This document shows positions 15,838 through 16,818 of a stretch of DNA of 16,818 nt, piece after piece. The DNA comes from Pseudomonadota bacterium. GTDB taxonomy: Bacteria; Pseudomonadota; Gammaproteobacteria; Burkholderiales; Eutrophovitaceae. The number at the start of each line of letters is the position of its first letter. The first letter of the stretch is position 1. The translations under genes and the position numbers were made by a program. Below the pieces are notes generated by a model. The model was not told the origin of the DNA and did not search any database. It saw only the letters and a list, made by a program, of their open reading frames with translations. The stretch is taken from contig PAHB01000021.1 in the NCBI GenBank assembly GCA_002704665.1, forward strand, positions 1 to 16,818. The letters run 5' to 3'.

Positions 15838-16818
15838 TTATTGATCAAGCTCCGAAATTGTTTGCTTCGCCGCTGCTTTCTGGTCTTCATCTCCCTCGGC
15901 GATTACCTCCATAAGAATTTGAAGAGCCCCATCTCTGTCACCCATTTCTTGGTAAGCCTTCGCTAAATCAAATTTGGTTTGCACCTCGTACCACTTGCTA
16001 CCCTCCATTTGAGCACCCGATTCACCATCAGAGGCCGATTCTAGGTCTAAATCAATACCAGATAAATCTGAAGCGGGCTTTTGTTCACTAATTGATGAAG
16101 ATTTATTTGTCGGCAAATTATCACTGACAACCCTAACGTTTTTTGTTTCCGCCTTACCGTTGTTTTTTTTACCTTTACCTCTTGGTGAATTTGCTTTTTT
16201 AGCTGTTGAAATCCCGCGATAAATTAATAAGCCACTTGCCATAATGACTAACAGCAAAAATATCAAAACCAAATAGAAAGGCAGCGAAAGTATTTTTTGT
16301 CCTAATTTTTCGCTACTTAATTTTTCATAGACGGCATGATCCTTTAAAAACTTCATCGAACCGGTCGATAGCACCTCTTCAATGCTCATATTGGTTAGTT
16401 TGAGAAAAGTCTGTTTAAGGGTAGTTTCTCTTTTGCCTTCAGCCTCTTCCTCACTAATCGCGCCCTCTTCGCTCTTTTTATCAGAATTACCAGCATCGAC
16501 TGGTTGGGTAGAATCGGAAAGACTTCCGTTCTCTATTTGGATTAATCCTTTAAGATCTTGAATCGTTTTCTCTAACTTTGCCAACCTCGCATTAGCGTCC
16601 TTTACCGCATTGTCTTTCGCAACCAGTTCTTCCTCCAGCTCTCTTACACGCTCTGTAACCGAACTGCTGTCTATCTTCTTGTTGCCAGCTTGGCCATCCT
16701 GCGACAGTCTTAATACTTCTCTCGGCGAACCCAGCTGGCCCGCGTCCATCTCACCCTCCGAAGAGACTGATCCTGTAACTTTTTGACGGTTCGACGATTC
16801 ATCAGCTCGACTGCCTTC
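15838..16818 (-). CDS. fimV: FimV-like polar hub protein, C-terminal part; 5' end beyond the window
   Basis: The frame stays open from the stop at 15838 to the window edge, so the ATG at 16749 is internal and the LysM-bearing periplasmic part lies outside. Visible in order (numbering from that internal Met): the motif 'EVLRLSQDGQ' at 11-20, typical of FimV; a coiled coil at about 31-75 ('VRELEEELVAKDNAVKDANA'); an acidic spacer; one transmembrane helix at about 155-177 ('LPFYLVLIFLLLVIMASGLL'); a basic, low-complexity cytoplasmic stretch; 'LSGIDLDLE' at 229-237; and the FimV C-terminal motif 'KFDLAKAYQEMGDRDGALQILMEVIAEG' with one TPR-like unit. FimV organises type IV pili and polar proteins such as PilZ-cyclic-di-GMP signalling components. 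The cytoplasmic region here is only about 125 residues, shorter than in the Pseudomonas or Neisseria-type proteins I know. Confidence 0.88.
   Translation of the reverse strand, partial: EGSRADESSNRQKVTGSVSSEGEMDAGQLGSPREVLRLSQDGQAGNKKIDSSSVTERVRELEEELVAKDNAVKDANARLAKLEKTIQDLKGLIQIENGSLSDSTQPVDAGNSDKKSEEGAISEEEAEGKRETTLKQTFLKLTNMSIEEVLSTGSMKFLKDHAVYEKLSSEKLGQKILSLPFYLVLIFLLLVIMASGLLIYRGISTAKKANSPRGKGKKNNGKAETKNVRVVSDNLPTNKSSSISEQKPASDLSGIDLDLESASDGESGAQMEGSKWYEVQTKFDLAKAYQEMGDRDGALQILMEVIAEGDEDQKAAAKQTISELDQ

Noticed and set aside
15601..15966. 121-residue plus-strand frame spanning the truA-fimV junction
   Set aside because: It is antisense to two recognised genes, has no recognisable motif and no good initiation signal.

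Overview
The window is a gene-dense stretch of a bacterial chromosome, AT-rich by eye (roughly 40% G+C, falling locally to about 30% in the middle). Gene content and order point to a betaproteobacterium or a close gammaproteobacterial relative: fimV-truA-trpF-trpB-trpA-accD-folC-SPOR-cvpA-purF on one strand, and a cysS / TPR / ppiA-ppiB-lpxH block facing it. CysS carries the 'DFCHLGH' signature typical of betaproteobacterial enzymes. A 2OG-Fe(II) oxygenase of a type I associate with marine bacteria and their phages hints at an aquatic, possibly streamlined lineage, but the taxon is inferred and not proven.

Layout. (1) 1-1053 (+): the 3' nine-tenths of dnaJ, cut by the window edge. (2) 1074-3291 (-): a 2OG-Fe(II) oxygenase and cysS, converging on dnaJ. 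(3) 3292-3456: a 165-bp divergent intergenic region, the most likely promoter site. (4) 3457-7467 (+): a compact envelope cluster. It encodes an exported TPR protein with an NTF2-like tail, a YkuD/L,D-transpeptidase-fold enzyme with a related tail (Csd6/Pgp2-like architecture), an exported cyclophilin, a cytoplasmic cyclophilin and LpxH of lipid A synthesis. (5) 7488-16818 (-): ten genes with gaps of at most 67 bp and several overlaps, probably one long transcription unit read from fimV (5' end beyond the window) to purF.

Functionally the left part combines protein folding (DnaJ, two PPIases), cysteine charging, peptidoglycan trimming or cross-linking and lipid A synthesis. The right part combines the polar hub protein FimV, tRNA pseudouridylation, the last steps of tryptophan synthesis, carboxylation of acetyl-CoA for fatty acids, folate polyglutamylation, an SPOR-domain division protein, CvpA and the first step of purine synthesis.

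I saw no tRNA, rRNA, CRISPR array, insertion sequence, integrase or convincing rho-independent terminator. The window is mostly housekeeping. The points most worth a second look are the paired NTF2-like tails of the TPR and YkuD proteins, the phage-like 2OG oxygenase, the non-ATG start of trpA and the apparently shortened cytoplasmic part of FimV.
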